Positions 36,301 through 48,047 of a DNA stretch of 64,000 nt are shown piece by piece. The DNA lies in contig CAADRB010000037.1 in the NCBI GenBank assembly GCA_900708905.1, positions 950,926 to 1,014,925 of the forward strand. Reading direction: 5' to 3'. Position numbers and translations under genes: made by a program. Below the pieces are notes generated by a model. It had not been told where the DNA came from. It was given only the letters and a program-made list of their open reading frames with translations, and searched no databases. The stretch is from Hymenolepis diminuta (lineage: Eukaryota > Platyhelminthes > Cestoda > Cyclophyllidea > Hymenolepididae). Each line of letters begins with the position of its first letter. The first letter of the stretch is position 1.

Positions 36301-39300
36301 AGTGATTAATGTATAGAGGTATCAGATTCGATCAGTGGAGTGGCCAACCGCACTGATTAAGTTGGGGGGTAGTAAAATTAGTCTTTGACCAGATGGACTC
36401 TATTCCCCTATCCGAAATGAATGTTGGAAAACGCTTTCCTGACTGACCTTGGGAGTTGTAGGAATATTATTATTATTAGGGTAATAGTAAGACGAAGTAG
36501 ATAGTTATATTTACTCTATTTTAGAAACGTCAATCAACCATTGAGACAAGTTTTGAAGAGAGTGAGTATTTGAGTAGTCTTTCCTCAGATACAATTTATT
36601 CTGGGAGCGTCTCTCATCATTCGGACATCAGCAGTGAGACAACTGGTGGAATATGCACGGCTTTTGGATTAGCTGAATTGGGCTCCTTTTACTACGCCAT
36701 TTGCAATTACCGCCTTGCCTATCAATTCGCTAATCTGGCTCTGGAAAAAATGTGCACGAAATCTCCTTCTCCTCGAGTGGTGGTTCAGGTCTTGCGACTC
36801 GTCTGCCGAATCTGCATAATCCAAAGGAAGTATGCCCTTGGAATGAAGATCACTCAGTGGCTCGCTCAGTTCACCAGGTTAGTTTTGTAAGAGGCATAGT
36901 CAAAATTAGCATTCATTAAGTCACATTTCATAGGTAAGGCGATATAGAATGAAAGGTCATAAGGGCATGAGAGATAAAAAGATAGACCTAGAAGCATTAA
37001 AAGGGACACAAGTGAGGGGAAGTGATTATTTTGATACTACCTTTTAAAGCAGCATGGAACTTGAAGATGAGCATTTCCCGGCATGTTAGCTACCCCCTTG
37101 ATCCACACGCTGTTTGCTGCACTGAGCTGACGAAATTGCTTGTCTAACCTCCTTTGATGGCTTACAACAGTTTTGTTCATTCCAGTCAATAGCAAAATGC
37201 GTCCACGTGGTTCTTTACAACTAATGAGGATAGCAGCCGAGACTGAGTCACCTGCGGGATGTTCATTGTTCGTCAAGTAGTGGATTTCCTAGCCCATAAC
37301 CTGTGAGCAAGTTTTGTTTTTAATTTAATTTCATTAATTCTCTTTTCCCCTTTCTAGAAATACGCTGGGTTCCCACAACATCGTCTACGCAAATCTTCTG
37401 CTCGATTATGGATGTCTCTTTCTCAACACGGATAATACCACAAGAGCTGTGGAACTCTATCGAGTGAGTCTCCTTTTTATCTCGACATAACCTTCCCTTT
37501 CTTATTATCCACATACATATGTTCCTGCATGGTTAAGCCAATGGAGGTGGAAAAAGACCGGTAAAGAGAGAAGTAGGTCTGTATTATCGAGTCTGAGGAT
37601 TAACTATTATACTCATGCCTTAGGACGATCTTCACTACAAAACAATATGAGAGGGGCAGAATTACAATGAGTGTCGATAGGTAAACATTCTAGGGGTAAG
37701 TTGGAGTTAGCCTGTATGAGTTAACGGGAGGACGTAGCAACGTAAAGTCTGTTTAAGCACTCCAGATGGGAAAACCACAGAGAATCCGACGTTTTTGAGC
37801 ATGAAACAGAGGATGGGCTGAACTCCTGACGTGCTATTTACTTCATAGATAGGACTCTCAATGCTATTGGACTGCCTACCAGGATTGAGCATGGGAACTG
37901 CTTTGGCTCTTGAGGATCTCGCTTATGCTTTCTACGTTCATGAGTACTCTTCAGGAAAATTTGATTTGGCTCTAGGATGCGCTGAGAAGGCAATCGAAAC
38001 GCTCCAACAATTGGGCAATCTATTCTGCATGCAATGCGCTTCGGCTAGCAGGGTCAAAGGTCAGTTACTGCTACTCCCCTCTTTATATTATTATTCTCCT
38101 CAGCCTACAGACTCATTTGGAGGATGCAGTCTAGTAAAATTACAGTTGCAAAATCATCTATCATGTACGATTTCTTCCCAATCTCGCTTACGGAGGGTGT
38201 TTTCCAACGTTTCCCTTAATTTTAAACCCTTTCTGTGGAAAAACTCACATCCTGATGCTCCGTTCTTGATCTACTTTAAACAGTACGGTTGGACATGCTT
38301 TTCACTTAATGTGCATAGATGAGAATACGATATTTCATGAAATGAAAGTTAAAATTGTGAAGGTTGAAGGATTTCTATGGTAAAACTGTAAGCTGTTGAA
38401 CCTCATGCAAGATCATTTTGTATTCTCAGTCATTGGGAGAAAAAATGAATGGGATTGACAGAACCAACTTTTCTTGATAAAAAACGGATTAGCAAGCATT
38501 AACAAAACAATTTAAATTTTCGCGTTTATGGATGTCATGTTTAATGGGTTATTGGCAAAGCTCTCAGCAAGACCTATATGTCCATTACGGATCCTTGACC
38601 AACTATAGTCAAGGGNNNNNNNNNGGGGGGGGGAGGATAGAACAACAAAATTCGGGTTTTTTCATCATTCTCCTGGATGCTACGTCTCTGGTTTCTTTTT
38701 AACGGACTTGAGAAGCGAAATCTGATCAGATTAGTCAGTACCTGTAAATATATTGTATTATATATATATATATATATATTTGCTTCCATCATCCTCTATG
38801 TGTTAGAACAAGAACAAAGGCTTGTTAATGTTAAATTTTCTTTGAGAAGAGGAGGTTTCTTAAAATTGAGGGATTTCTTCGTGCATATTGATGAAATTAT
38901 GCAGTTTTGTTGTTGGTATGCATTCCATTCCGTCAATGTTTGTTCATTCCTTTAATTAAGTAAAGCATTCTTAAAAATAACAGTAATAATTCTCAAGTCC
39001 CCGCTTGTGGGAAGCTCGAATTCTGCCAGCCCTTGTATTGGCCAATTTTAATCAGTTTGGCCGGGCATTCCGTTCACTGAATGCGCATCGATGGACATTT
39101 AACCTGTGGCCTTTTACTGCGCAGACGACCGAAACTCAGCGGATCCGTCTGGAATGAACGCAGGCTTATAACGTTTCTTTTAGAAGTTTTGTTTTCACCT
39201 CCTGAGGAAAATTTTCCTTGCCTTAATTAGCTCTAGTTTTGGAGGAGATCGCAATATCTGAACCGGATCCAGATACGATGCATTCCAAACTCATGACTGC

Positions 39301-42300
39301 AAGAGATCTACACTTATTCTCCCTCGATCTCTGTGAACGGGTATGTTCATGATGCAGCTTCTGCTGATCATTCACCATTGCCATTTTAGACATTCGGTGT
39401 GTGGAATATTCAAACTGCAAAACATTTCGGCAACCTTGGACGACTCTTCCAGTCCCTCGAGCACAACGCCGTAAGTTGAACTTGAGCGAGTTATTTTTGA
39501 GCGCATTATTTTGACTAGTGCCACTAGTATATCGTGAATCTATCCAGTTCACTCTTCGCAGTTATTGACGGAAAATGTCTTGATGAAAGAGCTCTAGTGG
39601 CCATTTCCTTCCTACACGAAGTGCTATCTTGTTTCGTTTATCGAATTTTACCAGTTTTCTGCGTCCTTTATTTCTTCCTACATCCCTCAGCCATTTAACT
39701 GTTTGCCAATTCCCTCCCCTTCATCACGTAATGCCTACGTTTTGAGCTAGTCACTTTTTCGGCTTACCACTTATAAGATTGCCATCTTTCTTCTCTTCTC
39801 TCATTATATTTTTCTGCTATTGATTCTTTCTTTATCCTTCCTTGTGGTAGCGGAGTTACTAGTTTGCTCCATTTTGCATTGATCTTTTTCTTCTAAGTTG
39901 AAGTTTATCCTGCCGTATAACCATGACTTTCTTTCAACCTCATTTTTTAATTGATGTCAATCCTTGTCATTTAAGAGACATCGTGGTCTTTCAGAATTCA
40001 AGAAACTTAACTATGTTTTGAATCGTCAGGTTGCCTGCGTATTATTTTTTCTCCAACGTTTCTCATGAAACCTTTTCTTTACACCCTTAATTGAGCGTCC
40101 CGGTAACAGTCGCTCCCTTCTCATGCAATCTTAAAATTAAGAACAAAGAAATCTGTTAGTTGATTTATTGTCTGCGTATTTGTATTGGCTTCGCTTCATA
40201 CCCATTTGCAAGGAGTCGATGACATCAGACAGTTTCTCGTTTGTTTACACATCTTGTAGTCATGGATGATATTCTAGTAAGAACGGGATAGATTTTTTAG
40301 CTTTGAGCATCCAAACCCTCCTCACTAAACACGTGCGTCCACGAGTTTTGAGCATCTGCGACTGCGTTAAAAGCTTTAAATTTTCCCATTTCCTGTAATT
40401 TGAAACCCCATAATACTTATGAATACTTGTGACAACTTTTCTCAGGGAGACTTTTCTTCCAGCACTTTAACATTCATTTCCCTCGTACTGCAAAGGCCTA
40501 TGATTGTCAGTCGAATTGTGCTCTTAACAACTGTAGTCAATTCGTTGGACTGAGATTTCTAAAGTGGCTTTTGATCGAGTCCCAATTGGAGGTATAATCT
40601 CTTCAGTTTTTGTTGTTTCACTGAGTATTTTTCTTTTTCTTTCACGCAGACGGCGGAAGAAATGCACCTGAAGGCGATTATGATCAAAGAGCGTCTTTTG
40701 GGGCCGAATGATTTTGAAGTGGGTCTCAGCATTGGCCATCTGGCCAGTCTCTATAATTACCACATGAATATGTACGAGAAAGCCGAACAACTCTATCTAC
40801 GATCAATACAAATAAGTAAGTACCCCCAATTCATTCACTTATTCCAAGGGAGGAAAGAAAAACATAATAATATATTTCTTGAAATTGAGATTGGCAACTT
40901 TTTGTCATATACACTATCGGGGCACTTGAAAATCTGATTTCGGCTAGAGAGATGTCATTAGGGTGATTGGGAGACATTTGCTTTAGCTGTCGGTTATCGG
41001 AGTTCTGTGCTTAATTATATTTTTCTTGTCAAATTTCACAAACGAGTTCAAAGTTGTTTTATATCCGAAGAAAGCACACAAATAGAGATCAAGAGAAGAC
41101 GAATGGTGAGAGATGGCGGCCATTTGCCTCATGTCCTACCTCCGATTTCAACCGATGACTATAATACCTGATCTAGCTAATGGCCACACTGAGCTCCCAG
41201 TTCGGCTTCTCCATCAACTCTTTCTGCGTGCAGGTGTGTGCTTCAGTTTGGTCCAGCAAGGTTGCGAGCCCACTTCTGGCCCGCTTGTGGCTTAAAAATT
41301 TAATTAAATTTGTGTCTTGGCGTAACTGTACCTCTGTCTTACCTCTCTACGGGTGTGAGTCAACTAAAGTAGCTTTAATTCTTGTAAAGCTAATTCTATA
41401 ATCTGGCTGAGCTGGACTCAGATGATGCAGTAACCCTTCTCATATCAGAAGAACAATAGTTGAGGTGGAGAAGTGGTGTATTAGATGGCTACTACCTCCA
41501 TCCTGATGCATATTTACAAAGTTGTTTATGAAGGGATAGTGTATAAGAACAAAGGGATCAGTGTAGATGGACTGAGAAACGGCAATAGTAGGATTCTCAA
41601 CGTGTTGTGGAAAGTCAGACAGAATCGACTGGTTGAGTTGACCTGGTGTGAGGAGGTTCTTTGCTATCTCTAAAAATTATTATTACAGAGGGAGAAATTT
41701 GTATTAAAGAAAAAAATAATTGACTTGGAGGTTAGGAAACCACTACGCCACTTCAGCATGAATCCAAAACGAGTCGCTTGGATTCAAGTTATCTTTGTGT
41801 GCAGATTTACAAGTACCCAGTTTTAGTAGTTGAAATGTAGCATTCTCTGTTAAGAATTGCGGATAGGTTTAGGGAAGTTGAAGCCAAAAGAGAACAGACA
41901 ACAATTGTTTTAAATCGATAAAGACGGGTAGTCTAGTCTCTCTCCCTCTCGAGTACATATATATATATATATCTACCTCTGTTTGATCGACAGAGGTAGA
42001 GATGGATGGAGATGTACTCTGTTAAATACAACCCATTTCACATGATACTTCAACTTGTCTTTTTTAGATCTGAATTTATTCGGCCCGGGATACAGTGGAT
42101 TGGAGTACGACTATCGTGGTCTTCAACGTGTCTATCGGAAAATGCATAATATTGAGAAGATGATCGAGTACATTCATATCTTTAACGAATGGCAGCAGTA
42201 TCGGCTGCATCACAATGCGCTGATATTTTCAACCGTTGCTGATGGCGATGCAATGCAGGGTTACTTTGAGCCTTCTCCTCCCGCGGGTACACTCTTGAAC

Positions 42301-42414
42301 ACCTTGTGGAAGGAGTTCCATTGCGAATTTGAGGTGCAGTTGGGTGAAAATGCCATCGAAAGAACGCCTTCTCCAAAAGTGGAAAATGAAGCTAGTCGCT
42401 CCACAGGATTGTAG
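33374..42414 (+). CDS. APPBP2: APPBP2-like TPR protein
   Basis: Homologue of APPBP2/PAT1, a tetratricopeptide protein that binds the basolateral signal of amyloid precursor protein and serves as a CUL2 substrate receptor. Twelve exons (33374-33736, 33771-33904, 33942-33988, 34030-34309, 34381-34645, 36525-36877, 37358-37463, 37849-38059, 39231-39340, 39390-39470, 40650-40815, 42068-42414) join in phase to 821 codons. The C-terminal half is very close to the family: LEDLAYAFYVHEYSSGKFD, AKHFGNLGRLFQSL, SIGHLASLYNYHMNMYEKAE and GPGYSGLEYDYRG. The N-terminal half is weakly conserved (NLRVFECLFDSAREQQQ aligns with the vertebrate LEVFAKVL region). It includes a Ser/Thr-rich insert across exons 5-6 (about residues 310-410). 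At about 820 residues it exceeds human APPBP2 (585). The first ATG used is at 33374; a further 5' exon cannot be excluded. Introns are 34, 37, 41, 49 and 71 nt, then 385 to 1879 nt. Confidence 0.92.
36282..36482 (+). repeat. tRNA-derived SINE-like repeat in APPBP2 intron 5
   Basis: Starts CCGGTGGTGTAGTGATTAAT, like the 5' part and A box of a tRNA gene. About 35 bases on is AGATTCGATC in the B-box position, then an unrelated body and a tail of ATTATTATTATTA. A tRNA head, body and simple tail is the usual SINE plan. It lies in the largest intron of the gene (34646-36524). No flanking duplication was confirmed. Confidence 0.4.
38616..38624. other. Assembly gap (9 N) next to poly-G and a small inverted repeat
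   Basis: Nine undetermined bases in APPBP2 intron 8 precede a run of G. Just upstream CCTTGAC (38593-38599) can pair with GTCAAGG (38608-38614). The structure and homopolymer probably caused the drop-out. Confidence 0.9.
38758..38780. repeat. (TA)n microsatellite
   Basis: About 11 TA units in APPBP2 intron 8. Likely polymorphic in length. Confidence 0.85.
41105..41300 (+). repeat. Dispersed repeat R3, copy in APPBP2 intron 11
   Basis: Shares the blocks CCTGATCTAGCTAATGGC, TGAGCTCC and CCAGCAAGGTTGCGAGCCC with minus-strand copies at 55.67-55.87 kb and, more weakly, 54.03-54.24 kb, and a partial plus copy at 54.69-54.79 kb. Class unknown; no intact coding sequence. Confidence 0.6.
41951..42018. 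repeat. AT microsatellite inside an inverted repeat
   Basis: GAGTACAT at 41951 is mirrored by ATGTACTC at about 42011-42018. An inner pair, CTACCTCTG and CAGAGGTAG, flanks a 9-base loop, and an (AT)n run sits in the left arm. It lies about 50 bp upstream of the last APPBP2 exon and could form a cruciform or a hairpin in the pre-mRNA. Confidence 0.6.
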
Positions 42415-42419
42415 ATGCC

Positions 42420-43379
42420 TCTATTGGTGATCAAAGAGGAATATTTTCATCTACACCAACTTGTTGACTTCAACCACTGTGCGTGTTTTATCCAAATACT
42501 TTGCTTCAAAAACTATTCTCTATTTCGTGTTTATTTCTTTTCAAGAAGGAAGGCGATGGAAATTAAGTGAAATTGAAGAGGGGTGGGGAGGTGGACTTCC
42601 AAATTCATTTTAAACGTCCCCATCATGGGGAAAAATGCTACAATAGCGTTTTCAGAATTACACAGAGGAAAGGGTTTTACCCAAATTGCACAATTTCATA
42701 TGTGGACTGTGAAACCACTCCCTTCTTCATAGCTGTAGAGTGTTTAATTAGCACAACGAGATTTTCAACCGCGAAAGAAGTGGGTGCACACGTCATGGCT
42801 CTCTCAGCTTACTTCTCTGGGTTCCGAAGGTATCTTAGAGTAAACGTTGGGGTTTATTAATATTCGAATCGAATTTGCCCAAACCTCCAGTTGGATCTGT
42901 TTCAAAGCTATTTTTTACCCATGCCAAACAGATAAATTACACTAACATGAACAAAGCATTATAGCATTTTCTCCGGATAACGTGTTGGTCAAATGGTAGG
43001 AAATCTCTTCTTACCCAATTATGTGCCGTGAAGTTGGTGTTCTACTACAAAATGCGAACAACATGTCAGCACACTTAGTTAGGAACACTTGTATTGTTTT
43101 CTTCCATTCCTGAAGTTCAATTTTCAGACAGTCTTTGATTTCTAATCTTTTACAATATTTCTGAAATATCTGATCAGTAGTATTTACTACGACATTTGTC
43201 ATATTCCAGTATTTCTTCAAGAGGATTTTGTTATTTAGGTCTTGAAATTACGTTGGTTCCTCTTTGTTGCTGTCCGACTCTCGACTGCCTTTATGCATGG
43301 GTCTCGCTATTGCTTCAAGTTTGAGGATGGTTGTAATAAGATAGTAGTGTGAGTTGTGGTCAGCCTTCCAGGATGCTCG
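42420..43379. other. APPBP2 3' flank, no gene seen
   Basis: Follows the APPBP2 stop. Open stretches on both strands (42567-42860 plus, 43011-43220 minus) have no recognised domain. No AATAAA was clearly placed close to the stop. Confidence 0.4.
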
Positions 43380-43670
43380 TAAATAACAAAACATGACTCT
43401 GATGTTTGATTTTTTGATTTTTCATAAGACAGAAATTTAGGACAACACCTCGACTAGTCCCTGGATGAAACGAACTATATCATCTTTTATTAAGTCTTAA
43501 AAATAAGGAATTGGCGGCAGAAAATTGATTTTTCTACAAAAGCTTGATAGATGTAGTCCATTTTCTACTTTCCACGTGGTCTGTTATGAATCCTACGGCA
43601 TTTGTATAATGCTATGATCTTCAGAACTATGGCGATAGTTGAAGTCACCAATTATGAAAACACTTCCGTT
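43380..43670 (-). pseudogene. Decayed LINE-type endonuclease remnant (tentative)
   Basis: The minus strand reads VFIIGDFNYRHSSEDHS, matching the GDFN motif of the AP-type endonuclease of non-LTR retrotransposons. Stops and a likely frameshift follow, then a short stretch resembling the region after the motif. No reverse transcriptase was recognised nearby. Confidence 0.35.
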
Positions 43671-43699
43671 TTACGCCTTCTGTCGTACAAAGCCATGTC

Positions 43700-46600
43700 T
43701 AGTTTTCTGTGGCAAGATTCTGTTTCAGGGCTTAATTTAATATTATCGTCGCACTCTTAAGCCTCATCCGCCGTGCACTGAACTCTCGGTTATTAAATTT
43801 ATACGCTCGCATCTGGATGTATAAGATTGTCACCGTAGCAACTATTACTGTAATTATTAGTAAACCAGTCGGTCAAAACCATTTATCCCACATCCAACCT
43901 TAAATGAGAACCTTTATTTTCTCAATGGGGAAGCTGTCTTTTGAGTTAGAGATCTTGTTTCCCTTTTTATATATGTAGTTGTGGCTTTGGGAAGGGAAAC
44001 TGAGGATTATAAAAAATCTTGTTTCTTAAGTGTCAAAAAAACTGAGTTGTCAAATGATTAAGCGCAGACAGACTCGCTGATACACCTCAACTCTGGTCAC
44101 CTCTTTGATTGGTTGGAATGATTGAGGCATCGTCTTATTAGCCATTGTGGTAGCGCAGTTAGCACTAGTTGGCTAGCATGACAAAAACCGCTTGTTTTGG
44201 TTTCGCTTTCATTTTAGTGGTTGTCGTTCACGCTGTCTGTCATTGATCGGACGCCTTTTACCAGATAGGGTGTCAGCACATATTTCAGGCACATTTTTTA
44301 AAAATATTTCCAAATCAATTTGAGGAAATTTGCTATTATCTGAGGATTAAAATTTTCGGGACAAATAATCTTCCGGTTGATATTGACGCCCTCTTTTAGC
44401 ATTCTCTGTCATTTTAATTATCGGTACTTTGAATAGTTTACCTTTGTGATCGTTTTTAAAACTGCTTTTTTGTCATCTTGAGCCATTCTTTCAATGTGTT
44501 TTGTTTACTCTAACGGAGAATACTTAGAGATTGATTTTACGTTCTCAAAAGTGCTTGTTATTCGAAAAGAAGCGAAAAATGAAGCTGACGAATTCCGATC
44601 ACACGATGCTTCAAAATGCGCTCGTGCCAATCTCTTGTCCAATCAGAAGTCAGTACCATAAATTGTACATCCAATATTTGTTTTCCCTCTGAATTGGCTC
44701 GAATGCAGGCTTGTAACTGGTTATTCCATAAATGGATGCTCTTTTGGTAACATTTTGAAATGACTAGTGATGTTAAGATTTTTAATTTCTATAGGTTGAA
44801 GTATATGTTTGAAATTCTTATGAATTTCTTACAATTTATCATATACAGATGCATCACTCCACTATGAACAGCTCTGAGACTCTGAGGTATGAGGTCGGAA
44901 TGTCTTTCGGACTTCCGTGGTATACGTCAGCGTCAAGAGCGAATAGGTACCTTTCATTAAGGTGAGTTTTCAAATTCCTGATTGTTGAATTTCATATCTT
45001 TAGACGCTGGAAGGGGAAGAAGTGAGTGCGCATGTCATGCTCCTCTCAATATACTTCTCCACGTTTGGTGTTGCCCATCTAAGATCAAGTCCAGTAAGTT
45101 GTCAGCTACTTGCACAAATTGTTATGCTATATTAGTCTTGTCGAGTCAGGAATTGAGTGCACCTATGGGGAAGGTGTGAATCCGATAGAAGTGCCGTCAG
45201 TATGTATTTATGCGTTTGATCCCTACTATATTTAAAGGCCGAGGTTGTGAAGGAGGAAGGTTAATTTGCGGAAAGTTGCTGGTGGAGAAGTTGAATGAGC
45301 AACTGATTGCTTCGTTTTTTTATTTGAGGGAACAATCTGTCAGATCGTCGGCATATAGTTTTGTTCCTTTAAGCTGTAATTATTTTTGCGTTCCATGTTT
45401 TATTTGTAGAATTTTGCTTATATTCCCTGTGAAGATGTTGAGAGAGACCTGCCACAACGAATTACAGAAATTTTGACATGGTTGTAATGATTTTTAACTT
45501 AGAATTTTCGGAAGTGGAAATTCAACTCAAACTGCCGGGCAGAGAATGTCGAAGGGTTATTTCAGTCCAAAATGAGGTGTAATTGTATTTCCTGATGTTG
45601 GTCAAACTGCTATTTCTCGGTGGGGAAAGAGGAAATTTCAACGTTTCAAAAGAGGTGGATTTGATGGAACTCTTGATGGTTCAAGTGTCATGTCTTCCAT
45701 ATCTGAGAAGAGTTAGGGAGACGTCTGCTTTCGTTGCTACTGAAAGTGAAATTTTGTTTTCAGCAGTTGGACGTTTGAGCCCTTTAATTTTTATTTAAGT
45801 GAAATTTACGAAAGAGCATCAAAAAGGTAAGTTTCTCCGATTTTTTACATTGTTCTTCATTCCATCAGATGGTCTTTGAGGTAGAGATATTACAACCCTC
45901 CAGGTGTTCTCCTCCACCACCTACGCCATAAAAATGCTTTTGGTTATGACACTTTCCTCAGACAAGTTCCCAAACATTTTGTAAAGAATTAAGCAATCCG
46001 CTGTTTTTTGAGAAATTGAGGACTTTTTGCTTTTTGGCTCTGTAAAAATCGTCATCGAAAGGGGTTTCTAGTTGCTGGTGCACCGGCTTTCCGTTGACTC
46101 GACTTGTAACTTGTCACTCACTTTACACTATGTGATTTAGCTTTGACCTGTTGTTTTTGAACTGGTAGTGTCTTCGAGGAGTCCTGGTTTACGATTTGGA
46201 AGCTCCTTTGCGTCTCGCTTAGTGGCATAATTTTAAAACATGTTGATTGTGAAGGTGCCATCTGCGGCAGTAATGGTGTGACGATAGAGGCATGTGGTGA
46301 ACAGACTGGTGGGGATTTGCTTGTGTGCGACTTCATCTGTGAGGTGTCCTATTGGAAAAGCATTAGACTGGATGAGTGTTAGTAAGGGCATGAGATGAAC
46401 CATTTCGCACCTGATCTAACCGATTAATGCGGCGACTGGAGATAGGTCAGTGGATATGTAGGTAGCATTAGAAAACCGAGAGACCTCTATTTTTGCAGAA
46501 GGAAATTTCACTGCTGCGGATAGATTCTTTAATATCTCCAAAAAATATATAAAGTTTAACTGTTCTGAGATTTGACAGTTTTTGGCATCGTGTAAAACTG

Positions 46601-47330
46601 TCAGAGAATGTCTAAATAATTAACTCGTCAATATTAAATATAAATCAGTGTCTTTTAAATATCCCCAGAGCTTTTGGGATAAACCTTATTTGATAATTAC
46701 ATTAGTACCGGATACAATTGGCCAATTGTTCATCTTACGAGATAATGATGGAAACAAATATAAATCCCTTTTTTGAACAAACAAATGGGCCGCTGTTTGC
46801 TGCATTCACTCTCATACATGCAGTCTCCTGATCCCTCCCTCTCCGAATCCCCGGTCCTTCTCTCAATACGGTCTGTTCACCACTGTCCTGCCTTCATTTT
46901 CAATTCTGTTGCCGTAGCGATGATTGGTGGAAGGTAGAGCCTGAAGATTAGCTATGAGAAAAATATGTACTTTCGCTGCTACAACAAAGGTTATGGTTAA
47001 TAAATTATCGCTTTATCACACTTAATTAATGTTTGCACTCTTAATATCGATGTGTCATGAAGTGCTACCATTGATTCATGAGATCAAAAATACGATGTGA
47101 AAATCAGAATTCAAGTTTGTGCTATTTTAAGAACGCATGAATATCTTCTTGCCGGTTGACTTTGTCAACTAAGAGGTATCCTAGTGTGTCGAACTAGAAC
47201 ACTTTTGATTTGACACAACCATGAAAAGAATATTGCAATAATGTCATCCCCTCTGTATTATCCAAATTTGAAGCACAAATTGAAGGTTGTGCTTTTTTGC
47301 TAAGAGTTCATCTTAAAAGTACAACTCTAA
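43700..47330. other. Gene-poor repeat-like region
   Basis: More than 3.5 kb with scattered short open stretches and no assignable domain. A tRNA-like GTGGTAGCGCAGTTAGCAC occurs near 44.15 kb without a good B box. A Ser/Pro-rich minus-strand reading at 46118-46336 is not bounded by convincing splice sites. Confidence 0.4.
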
Positions 47331-47549
47331 TTGTTTGTGATGAGTCCCAACGGCTTTGTCCGTGAATACAGCAGAGGAAAGTTGAAGAAACTTGAAATTG
47401 CTGTTGTAATGTGTTATTTTGTGGGAAAACTGGTGCCTAAGAAGGAATCAGACCAGCCAACAGAGGATTTTAAATACCACTCCAAAATATATTTTAAATT
47501 TGACGATGGATCATATTTTGCCCTTCTCAGATGCGATGGGGTTTCCTGA
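47331..47549 (+). CDS. Small unassigned ORF
   Basis: A 72-codon plus-strand ORF with protein-like composition (SRGKLKKLEIAVVMCYFVGK, then FKYHSKIYFKFDDGSYFALL). It overlaps a second ORF in another frame (47419-47742). No family is recognised. It could be an upstream ORF of the transcript carrying the small membrane protein below, an exon, or chance. Confidence 0.2.
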   Translation: MFVMSPNGFVREYSRGKLKKLEIAVVMCYFVGKLVPKKESDQPTEDFKYHSKIYFKFDDGSYFALLRCDGVS

Positions 47550-47662
47550 AGAATCTCCACTTTCTTGGTTTGACGTTAATTGTAAAAGTCTTGAAGATAC
47601 TCTACTAATGTATAAAATTAATAATGCTGACCTCAAGTTCTTACCGGTTGACCGATTTTACT

Positions 47663-47896
47663 ATGAACTTAACAAATTTCCTACTATCTCTGACTTTAAT
47701 TGGCCCACTAAGCTCACTACTTTCATTTGGTTGTTTATTTGAACTCTTAATTCACTATTTTCTTCAAGTTCAACCTTCTCCTGACTCATTTCTTGCATTA
47801 AATGATTTTATTTATTTATTTCATTTAGCACCACTTTTATTTGTATATTTTATGTTGCAATTTTATGCAATTGTGGGTAGAGTTTTAAACGCTTAG
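47663..47896 (+). CDS. Small two-helix membrane protein, PIG-Y-like (tentative)
   Basis: A 77-residue reading beginning MNLTNFLLSLTLIGPLSSLL; an upstream in-frame ATG at 47624 would add 13 residues. It has two hydrophobic segments at about residues 4-32 and 46-70, joined by a short polar loop (QVQPSPDSF), and a short polar tail. Length, topology and a few positions recall PIG-Y, the 71-residue ER subunit of the GPI-GlcNAc transferase that starts GPI-anchor synthesis. Such short hydrophobic proteins give weak alignments, so any small membrane protein remains possible. It ends 151 bp before the TREX-like start on the same strand, so the two could share a transcript. Confidence 0.35.
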   Translation: MNLTNFLLSLTLIGPLSSLLSFGCLFELLIHYFLQVQPSPDSFLALNDFIYLFHLAPLLFVYFMLQFYAIVGRVLNA

Positions 47897-48047
47897 CTTC
47901 TAATTTAACATTCTTTGTAATTTTACTTCATTCGCCCCGCTTATACCATGGTGCGTGGTTGACAAAGAGGCAGAAGAGAGCTATGATTGGTTATTCAAAC
48001 AGGATTTGCTTCTCTTACCGGTTGCACACTAGGATGCGTAACTTACA

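Noticed and set aside
44147..44190. tRNA-like GTGGTAGCGCAGTTAGCAC as a tRNA gene
   Set aside because: No B box at the right distance and no cloverleaf could be drawn.
46118..46336. Ser/Pro-rich minus-strand reading as an exon
   Set aside because: Low-complexity composition and no convincing acceptor, donor or neighbouring exon.
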